DNA from: Macrobrachium rosenbergii
Lineage: Eukaryota > Arthropoda > Malacostraca > Decapoda > Palaemonidae
Length of the DNA stretch: 64,000 bases
Assembly (NCBI RefSeq): GCF_040412425.1
Contig: NC_089782.1
Span: 25,568,122 to 25,632,121, forward strand
Reading direction: 5' to 3'
Part shown: positions 36,995-51,711 of the stretch, in pieces
Layout of the letters: each line of letters starts with the position of its first letter
Numbering within the stretch: position 1 is the first letter of the stretch
Notes under the pieces: model-generated
The model's input: the letters and a program-made list of their open reading frames with translations, nothing else
The model's database searches: none
What the model was told of the DNA's origin: nothing
Position numbers and translations under genes: made by a program

Positions 36995-39900
36995 CTGTGG
37001 CATATGATGTCACACACAGCTAAGCACTCAGCAGATTCTCATTACATTCAAGAATATACAAATCTGTCACTCATAATTCACACATTTCACAAACAGTCAT
37101 CATCCATACCCTGAATAGGATTCAGCATAAGAATATGAAGATAAGTAAGTATACAACATGCAAAAAATGCTACAAGTTCTAATATTTGTTAAGCGCCTTT
37201 GATGGCAGTTTTAAAAGCAAATAATCTTAGCTTCGAAAATACTTGCGTTATGACTTTAAGAAATTGCTAACCAATCTACTATACTAATGAAGAAAGTTGA
37301 AATGTAAATCAAAACTAAAATACCAATCTGAAAAATATCCAGTATTATAATACCACTTGTCTACAGTTGTAGTTATGATTTTGCTTCCTGAATTGAAAAA
37401 CGAAATAACGCAAACCAAGTTCTTGCTACAAGATCTAAATTTAACAAGGGGAACAAAAATCAAGTACGTATTATGTTTTTAAATTTGCAAACTTATACCA
37501 AAATTAAAATTGCAAGGAACCGGGTCTCATTAATGTATACTGGAGTCAAATTCCAATTTTCAGTGAAAGGTGAACTGTAATCTACATGTTCATCAATCAA
37601 CATTCCATACACTAGCAAATAACACTAAGTATGAAATAAAAGTAGTCTGGGTTCCCAAAAGTTAATATTCTGAACACTGTGTATCTACCCAAACTAAACT
37701 TTTATGAATTTCAAAATCACCTAACAAAAACCACAATCATTCATATTAGAACTATGTCAAGGAATCAAAAACTTGTCCAAAAAAGTATACCAAACGTCTA
37801 CAATTAGCTTTTGATATACTTGCTCTCTTTTTACTCAACTAAGCAAAATAGCTTGGTAAAAAATCACATAAGGTAGACTTAAAAGCAGAAAAACAATTCA
37901 ACTTTGTTAAAAGCTTTCCAAATAAAAAGCTGTTAAAAAATCAAGCATTACTCAGTGATGAATGAGTTGATAAAAATGCCTTTTGTATATGCTTTCAAAT
38001 AACTCTCTGAATCTCAATGCCCATGTGCAAAAACACTGTAAATGTACAAATTATCATGAAAATAACAAATTCTTTATTTGTAAAGATCACTGCAACATTT
38101 TATAAACTATACAAAACAACCCCAGCTGTTATATTCTGGTAGCCACTTCAAGTTAACTGTTAAATTTTCATAACTCTCTATGATGGCTCATCAATTCCTT
38201 AGTGCATGTCAACCTTTGTTTCCATGAACACCAAACTAACTTTTACAAACCTTTTGCACATAATTATATATTAAAAAAGTCATAATGATTAGTTAAGTAA
38301 GCCATGAACGAAAAATCTACAATTATCATTAAAGAAAAATTTATTCAACATGAAAAAACAAATTTCCTTTCTAATGATAAAAGTTTTACTGATAATTATT
38401 GCATTCTTGTGCAATAAATTGCAAAAGAATAAATACCATTTTGTTTTGGCTCAGCTGGATGATGAGTGATTAGCTATTTTTACCATTATATGCTCTTTCC
38501 ACTGTTTTCAGGGTGAAACTGGGCTATCTTGTTAATTATTACTGAAGTCTCCAAGTTTTGATGGATGTCACGGTTATCATAAATTATTTACTCATTTCTT
38601 TTGAAATGACTTATTATAACTGACTCAAAGACTGGATTTTGGATGATGCATCTGTTACATCAAAATAATATCAAAGGGTTAGATGATGATAGGGAGAAGG
38701 AAAAGGTCAAGATATAAAAGGAAGTAGGAGACATACTTGGGGATATAGTGGATGGTACAAATCTTTTTGGAAGTTACAGGGAATAATTTTGAAGAAAATA
38801 AGATGTAATTCACTTCATTCTACTCTATTCTAGTGATAATCAAGGCTACGAAGGCAGTCACTCCTTCATTCTTATCTTGATACTAGCCTTACAGTTGGAG
38901 AACACTGTAAACAATTTTCTTACCTACCTTTTATAAAACATTCTCGTGTCAATGCATTTCTTCATGTCTGTACATATATATCTTAAAGTTTATTTGAGAT
39001 TTAGCCATTATATTATTATTACTAATTTATCCCATAGCACTACCAAACAGCACCTTAATACTCAGAAAGAGTCAGCTTCATGACTTCACATATCCTAAAC
39101 ATATGAGACAAAAAAGAGATTTATAAAAAGAGGCATATTTGCATGTTAAATTATAGCTATATAAATTTTTTCCTCACCAAATCATTCTATCTTGTTTACC
39201 TTAAGGTAGAGTCAAATTTCTACTATCATGAGGCTTGCACACAATGCCTGAAAGTTGGCACAAGCTGAAGTTAAAAGAGATTGAATACCTAGGTGAGATG
39301 AGATCAAAGGCTTGGAGGGATGTTTCCAAAGTGTGACACGCGATGTACACTTATGTAATACCTCTAACTGGGATGGAGATTTCACATAATACCCTCTAAC
39401 TAGCATGGAGATTTCACATTCTTCACAACTTGGTAAGTTACCTCTATCAATGTGGACTGCCAATGGCAAATTTTAACAGCAGCTCTTGCTATGTAGTTAT
39501 ACTTGAGAGGGAGCATGATAGGGTTCTCTAAATGTAAATTAATCTATCAAACATGTTTCTGTACTATTATTAGTTACAGCAATCTATTAAAAATGTTTCT
39601 GCACTATCAGCAACATTCTCCAGCAATTAATTTCAGTTAAAGCACTGTTAATGAATAATTTATGTAAAACTTACATTGACTTTAAACTCTCCTTTATGCA
39701 AAGGCATGAGCAATAATATGAAATAAAAATTTCCAATAAAATGTTAGGGAATTATATTACACCACCTCAGATGATTCTAAGGAGCAAAAAGCTATTAAAG
39801 GTAACAGTGCCTGATAAAGTTTTCATTCTATAATAAAGAATAATTTTTCTTCATGATAATAAAACTAGTGGATTCCACAAAAAGACACTAGATTCAAAAA

Positions 39901-42462
39901 GTTTACCTTATACCGTCTCGTACAATACATTATCATGTATTAAATACATGTCCCTATAGTTTAAACATGACACATTCATCCACTGAGTAATCTACCACAA
40001 AGGATAATTTTACACTGTTAGGGGTGAAGCATAGTATTCAGTCACAGGGACAACTTGAAACTGGAAAGGATGAAGCACATCTTGTCATTCCACCAAATAT
40101 TTTATAGGGTTTAAATATTTTATGAATATATGCAAAGTACAACAATTTAATTCTTCAATCTCCAAGCATAAAAAAAATGACATCAAATACCAGTACTCAA
40201 GTTCTAAACAAAAAGCATGCATGGGGACTTATAGAAGCATATACTGAAAAGCACTATGAATTCTTTCAATGTAATTCTCAAAGACGAAGGCTCAGTTTTT
40301 TAAATAAAAACACAAACCATTACTCATTTCCGTAAGTTCTATATGGAGACATAAGATCATATACCATCTTGCAACTTTAGATAGGATTTGTATAAAACCA
40401 CTGAAAACAAATGCTTTGCTTCATGTCAAACTTTGAATACACCTAACACATTATTATTTAAACATCTGATGATACTTTGCTCAGAACATTAATACTTGGT
40501 TCACTTTAGGCGCCCTGTTTCCATACCTGACTATAGTCACCAGCTCCTTGCTATTTATAGACAACCAGTTGTGGTTCTTACAGATATGAAAGCACCACAA
40601 TAGGTAGACTCTAAATTTTTCTAATCTATTTTACTGAAGTAATTTTAGTTAATAGGTATCATAAATGTACCTTTCTGACTGTCATAATATTAAAATTACT
40701 ATCCTGTACATGAATCTAGGCTTATTTTACTAACCTCTATACCTTCACATTACTTTAAAATGATGAAGCACCAAATCTCCATAAAAGATGGACTAATAAT
40801 CATTACCTCTTCTACAGAATACACTCTGATTATCTGTTGCTGAACGGGAAGGCAAAATCAGATTGAGAATTTAAATTAAATGTTCCATGACTAACTTCAT
40901 TATGACCATTCTTGAATAAACCTACGACTGTATTATATCTGACAGAACATTTACTCTTAAAAGATTCAAAAGAATATCATAAGAAATGTTGATATATGTT
41001 TGTAAAGAAAAACTCGAAGGGAAACAAGGCAGAAAATCTGAAATTTCTTAGGAACCCTAAACAAAAATCAAGTACAATGCACAAAAGAACAATTAAAGAA
41101 GAAAGTGTTCATAAATTGAAGACTAAGCTTGGTAATCCTCTATCTCTTTATTAAACTAACCTAGTTTTCATTCTTCAATACAATGTTAAACAACACAATA
41201 TATTTGACTCCTGTGTATCCAGTATTTTTAAAAACTTTTCTTCTAAAAAAAAAAGTCTTTATCAATAATTCATTATTGTAAGAGGTTTAGCTAAACAGAA
41301 CATCAATATACTCTTTTGTGCTACCTTCATCCCATATTATTAAATGTTAAAAAAAACTCCTTGTGCAGTTGAAAATAAAAAGCACTTCTTAGAGGCACTT
41401 CATACACCAACACAGAGGCATTATAATGAACATGCTATGCCCACTATTGTAAAATCTTGCAAATGGTACGCTTAAACTTACTACTGTACGTTCAAGTGGA
41501 GCTGCATCACAGCCTTCTGGAAGCGTAGCTCTTTCTGTTTCTCTCTTTTCCTTTATACCAAGCCTTTGAATACATCTTTCCACTGACAACAATGTCCATG
41601 TTTTTCAGAATTTTCTTCAATCCTTCTTAATCCAAATATATTACATACACAATTAACTTTTAAAGACTTGAACTCCACTCCCAAACATAAAGCTGGTTTA
41701 ACAACCCTTAGAAAAATTTTAACTTAGAATCCAAGGCACACTTCTTTTCCAGGACCCATGTTTTCCTTCCCCCCTACTTAATATCTTACAGTTTTCTCAT
41801 TCTTTGCACTTCCCCTCAAATAACCTATATGAGACGACTACTTCCACTTTTCCACTAACCATGCTGCATCCACCTCTCTACACCTTGACTTTTAATTAAC
41901 TTCATCACTCTACTTAAGCTAACTATTAATTTCAAGTCGCTTAAGCTAACTATTAATTTCAAGTCGCTTTCCTGACATACACTTTTATGCACTGCTACCC
42001 TCTTCCCTATCAAAAAGCATCCTGCATCACTTGCAAACAGTCATTTCACAATCCTACACTACCTTTTCTATTACAACCATAAACTTTTGTACAGTATATT
42101 AAACCATGAAATTATTCAAGTACATGCAAATAATTTTCAAACTGCCCCACATTCTAATGCCCAGGTACTTAGTAATACATTTAAAGACATATCACTGTCA
42201 ATTCTTTCCTCATTTTATGCTGTGCAAGTAACAATGCATATTTCTAATGCCACTATCATGTTTTGAATCAAGTATTATTTCAAATACAATAATCTGACAT
42301 GACAAAAAAGAATATGCTCACCTTTTCAATATTTTTTTTACTCCAAAACCTTATGGTTTTAGGCTCAATAAATATCAAAGCACCAATGTTCTTAACTTGG
42401 CCCCAACTTTACACCAAGGAAATTGTACTCTGTTGAACATATTAAAAGAAAATGAAACATAC
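36995..42462 (-). other. Intron of about 5.5 kb
   Basis: AT-rich. A 27-bp perfect tandem duplication lies at 41914-41967 and a short imperfect duplication (GATGGAGATTTCACAT) near 39370-39420. A possible exon near 41485-41585 was examined and rejected on phase. Nothing else is recognisable. Confidence 0.5.
41914..41967. repeat. Perfect 27-bp tandem duplication
   Basis: A unit starting TTAAGCTAACTATTAATTTC and ending AAGTCGC occurs twice without mismatch. Confidence 0.95.
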
Positions 42463-42671
42463 CTTATACAAGCCATTCTCCTCTAGTGAAATAGAGAGCC
42501 TAGTGCAAGATTCTCTCAAGTTGTTTTCGGGTACACCACTTGTGGGTCCTCCTCCCCCACCTACAGCCCCCATTTCATCGCTCTCTCCTCCTACCAGCGG
42601 AACACCACTACTGCTTTCAGGAATATGTATTAGGGCTGGTGTTGACTGTGATTCTTCCTGTCCTGACATGG
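42463..42671 (-). CDS. Coding exon, low-complexity Ser/Gly segment
   Basis: 209 nt between an acceptor ending tcatttcag and the donor gtatgt on the minus strand, phase 1 in and 0 out. It reads MSGQEESQSTPALIHIPESS, then a Gly-rich stretch (residues GGGGG) and ends with SCTRLSISLEENGLYK. The first Met is in frame with the upstream exons, so it need not be a start, although an alternative transcript could begin here. Composition suggests a flexible linker. GC content rises sharply over the flanking introns. Confidence 0.75.
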
Positions 42672-45600
42672 CTGAAATGAGTAAATCCAATTAATGAAAA
42701 TAGGTTGAAAACCCATGCAGTTTTTCCAAAACTTCAGTACCACTTAATACTACTATGTTATTTCCATAAAACCAAAGCTAAAAGTAAACACCAGAATTAT
42801 TCATGCTTCCTCTCTCTGAAAGGCCTTCAACTCTATGGAAAAAAAAAAAACTGAATTTACTCTAAGTGCACATATCATAAATAGGGTTTTTCCCATCTAA
42901 TTTTGTCCAACTTTAAAATTCATGTCTACAATACTGTTTATGATAGCTCTGACATGATGGTACTTCGGTAGACTCAGATGCTGATGCTATGCAAAATGAA
43001 TAGTAGACATGAATTTAAACAAGCAGTCTGAGAGTATTGCTACAGCAATAATAGATCTTCCCCTGATGGAGACACAATTATGTCTTTTTCAGAGGTAAAT
43101 AACCTAACAATTTTCTCTTGAATTTTCTCTTGACAATATGATTTTGAGAAACATGAATGATCCCAGTGGAAGCTAATTTTATTAAGAAGGAATGGTCAGT
43201 GTCAAAAGTCACAAAAATTCTATGGACAGTGAAAATCATTCTCCTATATTTTGGCAAATTACACAATGAAAAATTAAGGTAAGTGCAAACTGACCCAGAC
43301 AGATGGCCAATCTTCTGAAAAGCCAAGTTATTACAAAGTTCAGTAAAATTGCATTAAGAGACAGAGGTAAAAGGTTGCTACCAACATCCAACAGAAGATA
43401 AATACTGCATCCCAACAAGAGTAGAATTAAGAGATTTGAGGCATGTACAGTAATATACCATTTATCTGCACTACACTTAAGAATGTCACTTTGTCAGTGT
43501 GAACAGGTATTTGCATGTAACAGCACAGAAATCCAACAGTATGAATATAAACTCACACTGTGTGGGTGGATGTGTTAAGCGAAGATTGTAATCCGGATGG
43601 GAGTACAAAACATACCTCTGCTCAGCTAGATGAACTAGCTGGGCACTGTACATACAAAACAGATGCTCAGAAAGTGTAAGTAACAGGAGAGTTTGGTCAA
43701 CATGTAGTGTGGTAACATCACACTTAAATTGTGCAGTGCCATTCAGCTTTTCTGGTTAGTGTGTTTGTTGTGTTTTTATTTTTTTATTACTTGTACACAC
43801 AACTATTCAACTCTTGTATTTTTATTTTCGTGTTACTTGTACCAGAAGCATTCATTATACACACATTCATACATAACTATATACACTACCTATATGACTT
43901 CTTATGTTCAAATATAGTTACTTGATTGTCAACACGTAGTTCAGGTAGGCTTTGCTATTGTGATAGTTGCTGGGTGAGACAGTGCTTCCTAAATTCATTT
44001 TTTTTATGTACACTTTTTATTAAAAAAAAAAAAAAAAAATTAACATGACAAATTCTTTTCTTTCAATTATTATTTTTCTTTTCTTTCAATTATTATTTTT
44101 TTAAAAGTTAGATGCATGCTTTTATATACTAGTCAAGAGTTGGGGTGGAATTTTGGGCTGGCCTGAAGGTAGCATAGCCTTGACTAGCCTAGTAAGTATT
44201 CCTATGGATTTTGACTATATTTGTAACACCTTGTCCTTAATAGTGGAAATACACAATGGGTCACTGTATTAAAATTATCATGTCTGTTGATGCTGTACAG
44301 GAAGCGTCATTTCTACCAAAGATGACATGTTCAAGAGTTTTATAGTAAAGGTATGATAGCTCTCTGGCACTGAAAAGTGTGGCATTGTGGCACCTCTACA
44401 GAATGTGGCCACTGATATCAGGCAATGGGTTTGTAAGCACTAATTTTGCATGTGCAAGTCTTGAGGTGACAACCTATATTCCCTGCTTAAATAAAGGTCA
44501 TAGATGATAGCTGAACAGGACACCATTGAAAAATGGTCTAAATTAATAGCAACAGTAGAATAAGGAAATAATTTAAATTGTGCTAGGAAACTCCTAGGCT
44601 GCCTTAGCCCTTAAGTGACAGGCTAAATATATATATAGCACACCCCCAGACCACACAAACTTTAAGGCTGGCCAATTTAACAAAAAAGAAAAATCAATGG
44701 AAAGAGGAAGATATGCAAATGCACATGGTGTAAGAAAAAAAATTTCTTAAAAATTTTCCCTGCCTTCCACAGGAAGTCAAAAGTGACTATTTACAACCAT
44801 GGGTGGGGCCTCTTTTACATGACACTCGTAAAAATATGTTAATTTTACCAAGTTGCTTTGTAAAATTATAATCAAAGCTCACACAGTATCATAACAGATA
44901 AGAACTAAACAGTTTTTTATGTTGGAAAAACCTATTTTTGGTAGTCACTGTTGAGTCCTCAAGGAGTTACCTTCCATGGTCTACCAGAGCTCCATGGTGA
45001 CCAAACTAATCTCAAAGAATTCTCTTCTAGTTGGTCTTTTGGCCAGTTATTGTATCATAATGATTAACATTATAACACATGATGGAGTATATAATGGACT
45101 CAAAGATAAGAGGGCACTTTCCCTTATCTTCAGCGAAGCTGAACCCAGTTTTTCCAACGTCAAAAGAACCCTGCAAGAACGAGAAGTGACTATTGCGCAT
45201 GTAACAAATTCTGAGTACATTTGTTGTAAAATATTTACGAGATTTATTGAGATGGGGAGATGCTGTAACTTTTTCTGAGGTATCCATGTTTTTTCCAAGA
45301 TTTCTTTGCAAAATTTCATTTATAGCTGACATACTACCATAAAAGATAAGAAATAAAAACAAAAACAATCCCTGGGTATATTTATAAGCAAATAAATAAA
45401 AAGACATCCTGGAGCTGCAAAGAGGCAGTACATCCCTCTCTGAAATCTCAAGGCACACTGATCAGATATCTCTCCCATGCTGAAGTATTATAGTTGCCAT
45501 AAGTCATTTATGGACCACTGAAGTGCTATGAACATCTTTCCCACTAAATTCATTCAAACAGTATGGCGCGTAATATTAATACTCATATGAGGATTCCCGT

Positions 45601-47328
45601 CCATCCCCCAAAACCTGTTATAGATACTCATATGAGGATTATCATCAATTAAGGGTTAAAATATACAAGTAGTACAAAAATAAACACAGCAATGCATTAG
45701 GTAACGCCAAGATAAAAGTATTTGTACAATGCTCAGAATCAGGAAATAGTCTTCCTGATGAACGGTCAGTTGTGCCTAATAACATAATAATACATCTCAT
45801 TACGTTAGCAAATTTAAAATGCATCAAAATAATTATTCAAAATGCTTATGCACTCACTGCTTCTTAAGATCATCAACTGAGTACAAAGACTTGTAACAAG
45901 TTGATGTCATAGACAGAATGATCCCTTACATTGCCCATAACATTCTCTATAGTTTGAAAAAGGCCACATCAGAGGGCAAAAATTTACATCTTTATTATAA
46001 TATTCTTCCATTTCATTTGAATATTACCTGTGTATTCTTGCTACATACGACAAAAATGTTAACCACTTTGATGTAATTAGGACATTAACCAAAGTACATG
46101 ATGAAGTTTACTTCCACATTACCCTTACCAAAGTTTAATTCAAATTCATATTCAAACTTCATTACCAGAGAATTTGTTATCACAACACTGCTACCAGTCT
46201 CACTAAGGTATCAAGTTTCAATTAAGCATATTTCTGAGCACTTATTAAATTTTTTGTAACACATAATTTTGACAAAATTATTGATTGTACTTACTCCATC
46301 ATAATTCCTGTGTTATCATTAAAAACAAACAACTACAAAACATTAAATATGTGATTATATTTAAGAGCTCAAAAAAAATTAAATTTCATTCCATAAAAAG
46401 CAATGAATCAGTTAGATATCTACGACTCCTTTTTTCACCAGAAACAACCCTAATTTAAAATAAAAACTCCCAGCACCCTTGGAAATAAATGCTGAATACA
46501 ATATTATTATTACAAAAAATATGTAATACAAACAAACATACATGCAAAAATTCAGAATAACATACAAAGAGGAACTCATTTATCAATCCAACTTCAACTA
46601 GTTAATCTACACAACAGACAAAACTTCACAACAAACCAAACATCAAATTTAGGAAAATGCACACCACAGGCAGATGGATCTTATGGTTTTTTTTATTATA
46701 TCAATAAGTAATACATAAGAACTTACTGTATTTATCACTGCAAAATTTCAAGTCCTTTTAACATTCCAGAGTTGGGAAGAAAGATATCCATTTGAAGGGA
46801 GCATTTGCTTGCAGAAAAAGCTTCAAACAATTCATGAAATTATATCTATAGTCTAAGCAGAAGCTATGATAGTTTGGTGAGTTTTGACATGACATGATGA
46901 ATGATTATACCCTAGTTACCTAGAATTATCAGTCTGCAGGCCACTTAATCTAACTTAGGGTCATCAAAAAATCCAGTAATATGTTGGAAGTTCATTGGGA
47001 AAAGGACACACTTTAAGCTACGCCATACTTTTATGCTCAGCTCTTATGAGATTACCTACAAAGGTATACGTACCTACAAACACGATCCCACTTACATGAC
47101 TGGGATGATATCATCACTAAATTTATACAAGAATCCGCTCATGCGCTGCTATGACAACAAATGAAACAAACTGGTAATATCGCAGATGCTAACCAATAAG
47201 CAACACTACATTTAAAAAGCCCCTTCCAACATCTAATTATGATCATAACAACAGCTAAATGCTACATTGACAGCTAAAGGCAGTTATCATCATCAATACC
47301 AGAGGCTCATTAATGAACAGAGCTATAC
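42672..47328 (-). other. Intron of about 4.7 kb
   Basis: Contains a perfect 23-bp tandem duplication (44055-44100), poly-A (44021-44039) and a two-copy direct repeat ATACTCATATGAGGATT near 45579 and 45624. Open frames of 100 and 143 codons at 45.0-45.46 kb lie on opposite strands without recognisable domains. Confidence 0.5.
44055..44100. repeat. Perfect 23-bp tandem duplication
   Basis: CTTTTCTTTCAATTATTATT plus TTT occurs twice in a row. Confidence 0.95.
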
Positions 47329-47406
47329 CTTCAAGGTTGAACTTCAGACCCCACCGCTCCGATTCATACTGAAGCCAAGTTTTTTCAGCTTCAAGAGACA
47401 GTTGGC
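47329..47406 (-). CDS. Coding exon, Trp-rich segment
   Basis: 78 nt between tttttcatcag and gtatagc on the minus strand, phase 1 in and out. It reads QLSLEAEKTWLQYESER followed by WGLKFNLE. The first codon is completed by the final C of the 49.4-kb exon and the last by CC of the 42.67-kb exon, giving Ala. The Trp, Tyr and Phe content suggests continuation of the folded region upstream. Confidence 0.75.
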
Positions 47407-49440
47407 CTGATGAAAAAGGAACTATTGAATTAAATCATCAAGACAGTAATGAAAAGCAAATACAGTACTCCACAACCAACGGCAGTATTATGCATGTTAA
47501 AACTATTATCCTTAATAAATCTACTTGAACATTAAGATCTGCATGTGCTACTTGCAAGCATATAGTTGCAGTCCTTTTCCTCTAAAATAATGAAACAAGA
47601 TGGTGAAAGGATGACAACCAACAAGCTAATCTCTATTTCCCATAAAAGTGAATATTTACTATAATAGAAATGAAGCAAAATCACACTATCAACCAAATTT
47701 CTCTACAGAAATTAACTTCAGAAAAAAGGGTCAAAAGCTGCTATAAACTTAATCTGGTCACCAACTACAATATGTGACAATTCAATTGAGTAGACAATTT
47801 TGAAATCCCATCCAGATATTGCTGGTTATATTACCAGCTACAAATTAACATTATTCATGATGGAGCCATTCCTTCCCCTAGACCTTTGAAAGACTGACTA
47901 TAAACGGACTGTAACCTGGGACACAGTCAGGCTCCCGACCTCCTATGTATGTTCTCTTATATGCATTAGCTTATCTCATTTACAAAACTGCCTTCAAGGT
48001 ACTTAACTTTTTTTTTTGGTAAATTATGCATATTCACTTTTTTCTACTTGTGCATTACCTGCCTGATTTTGTTACATTTTATTTACTTCTATTTCTCTGA
48101 AACTTTGTTTTGGCAAGAGAAAATGAACACAAATCAAGTACTGTAGGTCAAGTTGGGGACCAGTTCCTCTTGAATTTATGTTACAGAACTTGCCAATTAC
48201 AATTTCATGGAATAGGCCTTTCACATGGTGCAGCTACTTAATGCCAATTTCTAGTGGCCTTGTGAAAAGGCTGGACACATTAACAATGCTTTCCATTATA
48301 AAATTTTAATCTACGATTTCCACATAAATGCAATACAATAATGTCAAATTTTCGTCTAAACCTCAGAATTAAACATTATCTACTCAACTGCCATATGCTT
48401 CATGTTCATGCACTTAATCTATGTAGAAATTTTCTAAATAAATGTATTACAACTCTGCATTGTTACATGAAAACTGCATTGTTACATGAAAACTATTTTG
48501 ATAAAGTTTTTATCAACCTTGTGTGAAAGATTACTGAACCAAGTGGCTATCAATTCAATTCCTCTATTGCAAAATTACCTTCAGTAATAAGTATATTTTT
48601 TTTTATTTTAATTCTATCCTACAAGGCTGCCATTGTCAGCTCCAATATCATGGATGATAGTATCATGATTAAAATCTAATTCCCTTGCCAATAAAACCCC
48701 AATGCATTAATGTCAATAAATTCTAATTACAAAAAAAAGAAGAGAACACAGTCTTTAGTAATCAAAACAACCATAAATAAAGCTCCTGTCTTAACTGATT
48801 AACAGGACAAGAATACCTGGAAAAAACTCACAAAAAATAATGACACACCACTAATCACATATGACAAATAATGATACACGACACCACTAAATGTGTGTGA
48901 CATATTTTCATGAATCTCCCTTTGTCTAAGAAATATATCCTTTAATAAAGAACAATTCAAATAGCTTATGAAACAGTGCCTTCACTTCTGTAGCAAGTAG
49001 GATGTTAAACAATACTAAAAGCTTTCTTATAGCCTTTAGACAAATATTACCCACAGGAGACAAGCAGAAAAATCAAGTGTCTACCAACTCTACATAACTG
49101 CTCAAGATACAGATGTTATTAAGAGAAAACTTCTTAGCCAAAAGCTTGGTAAAACATGGACAGAATAATTTTATAAAATTACAGGACCAAACAAAACCTG
49201 GGCTGTCCGATTATTGTCAGGGAGCATTTTTCCACCACAAGAGAAAACTACTACAAGCACAAGGAAACTTTAAAATGTATTGCACAGTATATAAATATAA
49301 ACTATTCAAAAACCAAATATCAAGACTATGCAGAGCCAAGAGAAAGTCACATACGATAAAAATTCATCAATAACTGTGCCACAACAATCATGCCAATACA
49401 GTAATTAATAATACAGAACAAAGTATATCACTGAACTTAC
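47407..49440 (-). other. Intron of about 2.0 kb
   Basis: No gene or transposon recognised. A perfect 19-bp tandem duplication lies at 48455-48492. Confidence 0.5.
48455..48492. repeat. Perfect 19-bp tandem duplication
   Basis: CTGCATTGTTACATGAAAA occurs twice in a row. Confidence 0.95.
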
Positions 49441-49603
49441 GTGCCACTAGGCTGTCCGGTGGGTATCTGAATGCAAAAATCCAGTCCTCTTCTACTTTGA
49501 GTATCCGGCCAGTGATTCGAGCATAGTATTCGTAGTTGGAGCGGCCAAAAAGGTTGCTCACCCCAAAATTGTCGATGAGAAATTTCATGATCTGGGAAGC
49601 CAC
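49441..49603 (-). CDS. Coding exon, conserved-looking folded segment
   Basis: Bounded by tttggtggcag and gtaagttc on the minus strand; 163 nt, phase 0 in, phase 1 out. It encodes 54 residues beginning VASQIMKFLIDNFG and continuing RSNYEYYARITGRILK, then WIFAFRYPPDS. The density of aromatic and hydrophobic residues and the local GC rise against AT-rich introns mark it as a real exon. The split Arg codon (C plus GC) joins it to the exon at 47406. I cannot name the domain. Confidence 0.8.
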
Positions 49604-51711
49604 CTGCCACCAAAAGTATATTTCATCACATCTACAGCAAATACAAATAGCTCATAACTCACTGAAATCACACTGCTATAAATATGAAGACTTGGTCTTA
49701 ATAAACATGATAAACTTTAAAAATATTCAAGTAAAAATAGCTATAATATAATCAAATTCAAATTCACTTTATATTAACATAAAAATGCAAATTCATAAAA
49801 GAGAAACAAAATAACTTTTGCTGCTCTTTAGGACAATAATATTTCACCACAGAGTTAAAGCTACTTAAATCAAATAATTTATAACTCCACTACACATATT
49901 ACTTTCTGTCTGTGATAGTTTGTAACCACTGTCTACAGTATATTTTAACCAAACAAGAAATTAACACTACAGAAAAGCAAAAGCTTCAAAGAATTATTAT
50001 GTACAGTATACATATGCTTCAAAAAGTACAAAAAAGTACCTATACTATACTAGAGGTAAATACAAAATAAAAAGTTTTGAAAATTAATAAAAAAGGAAAA
50101 ATTAATTCAGCCTAACTCTTCATAAACTTATGTGAATAAGTGATATTTTTCACGTACATCCTAGTACACTGGATTTTCCCATTTAATGTTTAAAATGAGG
50201 TTACTACCGTAATGCCCAAACCCCTTTACAAATGGCATTCAATGTTGACCCCTAAACACAAACTTATGTAGATCTTATAACTGACTAACAAAACACGTTA
50301 GGAACTTGGAGGGTTGACGAACTGGCTGTAATGCTCCTTGTTTGACTATTGTAGGATGTGGCTGAGTTGCATAAGTGTTTGGACTTTTATTACAATTAAA
50401 ATGCACTTTCTAATTTTTATAGCAATGGCATTTACATTAATGAATAAAAATTTCTTAGGCAATCTATAAAAGGTTTCAAGAACTGACAGGGTTGGTGTCC
50501 TGATTTTTTAAATTTTTCACTACTTAGAACTGATTTAGTCCTGAAAAAATCAAAATCTGATTTCTACTGTACTGTCTAAATGCTTTCAAGTTTACTAAAA
50601 CAACAAATATTAAAAATTGGGCCAGTGAGACAGCACAAGAAGCAGAAATTTGTTAAAATGATTTCCAATAAGTTGATTACTATTGCTACTTGCAAACAGT
50701 TTCTCAAAGTCTGTAACTGACTGAATACACTCACTTTAAAGTAATTTAAAATACATTCACCCTTGTCTGATCCTTTATTTTCCACACCAGCACAATCACA
50801 TGGATTCAACATAATTTTAACATACTGTAATAATGCTATTAACATCTGTTTCAATCTAGTACATACTAAATGAATGCTAAGACCATCCCATTACAAGAAC
50901 TGTTTTTCATATGAAAATCTGTACATAGTGCACTGAAAATAAAAAATTCCAATACTTGATGAGTGTCTTTTTCCACCCTTTCCACATCTCTATAATAGTA
51001 TATACTTTATCTTACAAATACTGCCTGAATGTTCAACTACAACTCCATTATGTAAAAAAATTTTTAATTCTGCCTCTAGTAAATGATTTTATGATGAGTA
51101 TAAACAATTTTCTAAAACTGGTACTGTATCTTTCCATGTCATTCTTTTCATAAGAATTATTTGGTCTTATCCTTGCAAAATGAAGTTCATACAGAATGCT
51201 ACTGTACTGTACTTTTCATATGTAGCGTTTTCTTTTTTATTTGCTTTTGATTTATTTTTCATGTGCTACATTCCATTTCCTTAAAAATTAGCCGTTTCTT
51301 TTACTTGGCTACGTGATGGATCCCATCTTGATAGAGCTACACCTAAATCATTTTATAACTGACTTTAGTATTAATCAACCCCATAATAAAAATCTTGTAT
51401 ATGAGGTGATCTTATGCTAGAACATTAACAACTTTTAGGAATTTAACATACTGCAGCATTCACATTCCCTTTTGAAAAAATATATAAAAAATTACTTGAC
51501 CTTCCAAACTTGCCATTCATTAGAATATATATTTTCTTTACTCTCCTTGTAAAACCATACAGGTCAATGATATTTATCTGAGTTTACTGTAGTAATATTC
51601 TCACTCAAATGAACTGCAAGAATTGTCATGCATCAGGCTTTGCAACTAGAATAACTATGTCTTCGCAAATGAAAAAAGTTTTCATGTCCAAAGTTTATAA
51701 AAATTGGTTAC
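49604..51711 (-). other. Intron of about 2.1 kb
   Basis: AT-rich; nothing recognisable inside. Confidence 0.5.

Noticed and set aside
41485..41583. Possible exon on the minus strand (VERCIQRLGIKEKRETERAT...) ending before GTAAGT
   Set aside because: Its acceptor requires phase 1 while the upstream exon at 42463 leaves phase 0; the exons at 42463 and 36994 already fit each other directly. The pyrimidine tract is weak.
45027..45458. 143-codon minus frame and 100-codon plus frame
   Set aside because: They overlap on opposite strands, show no domain, and have no splice borders in phase with the gene.
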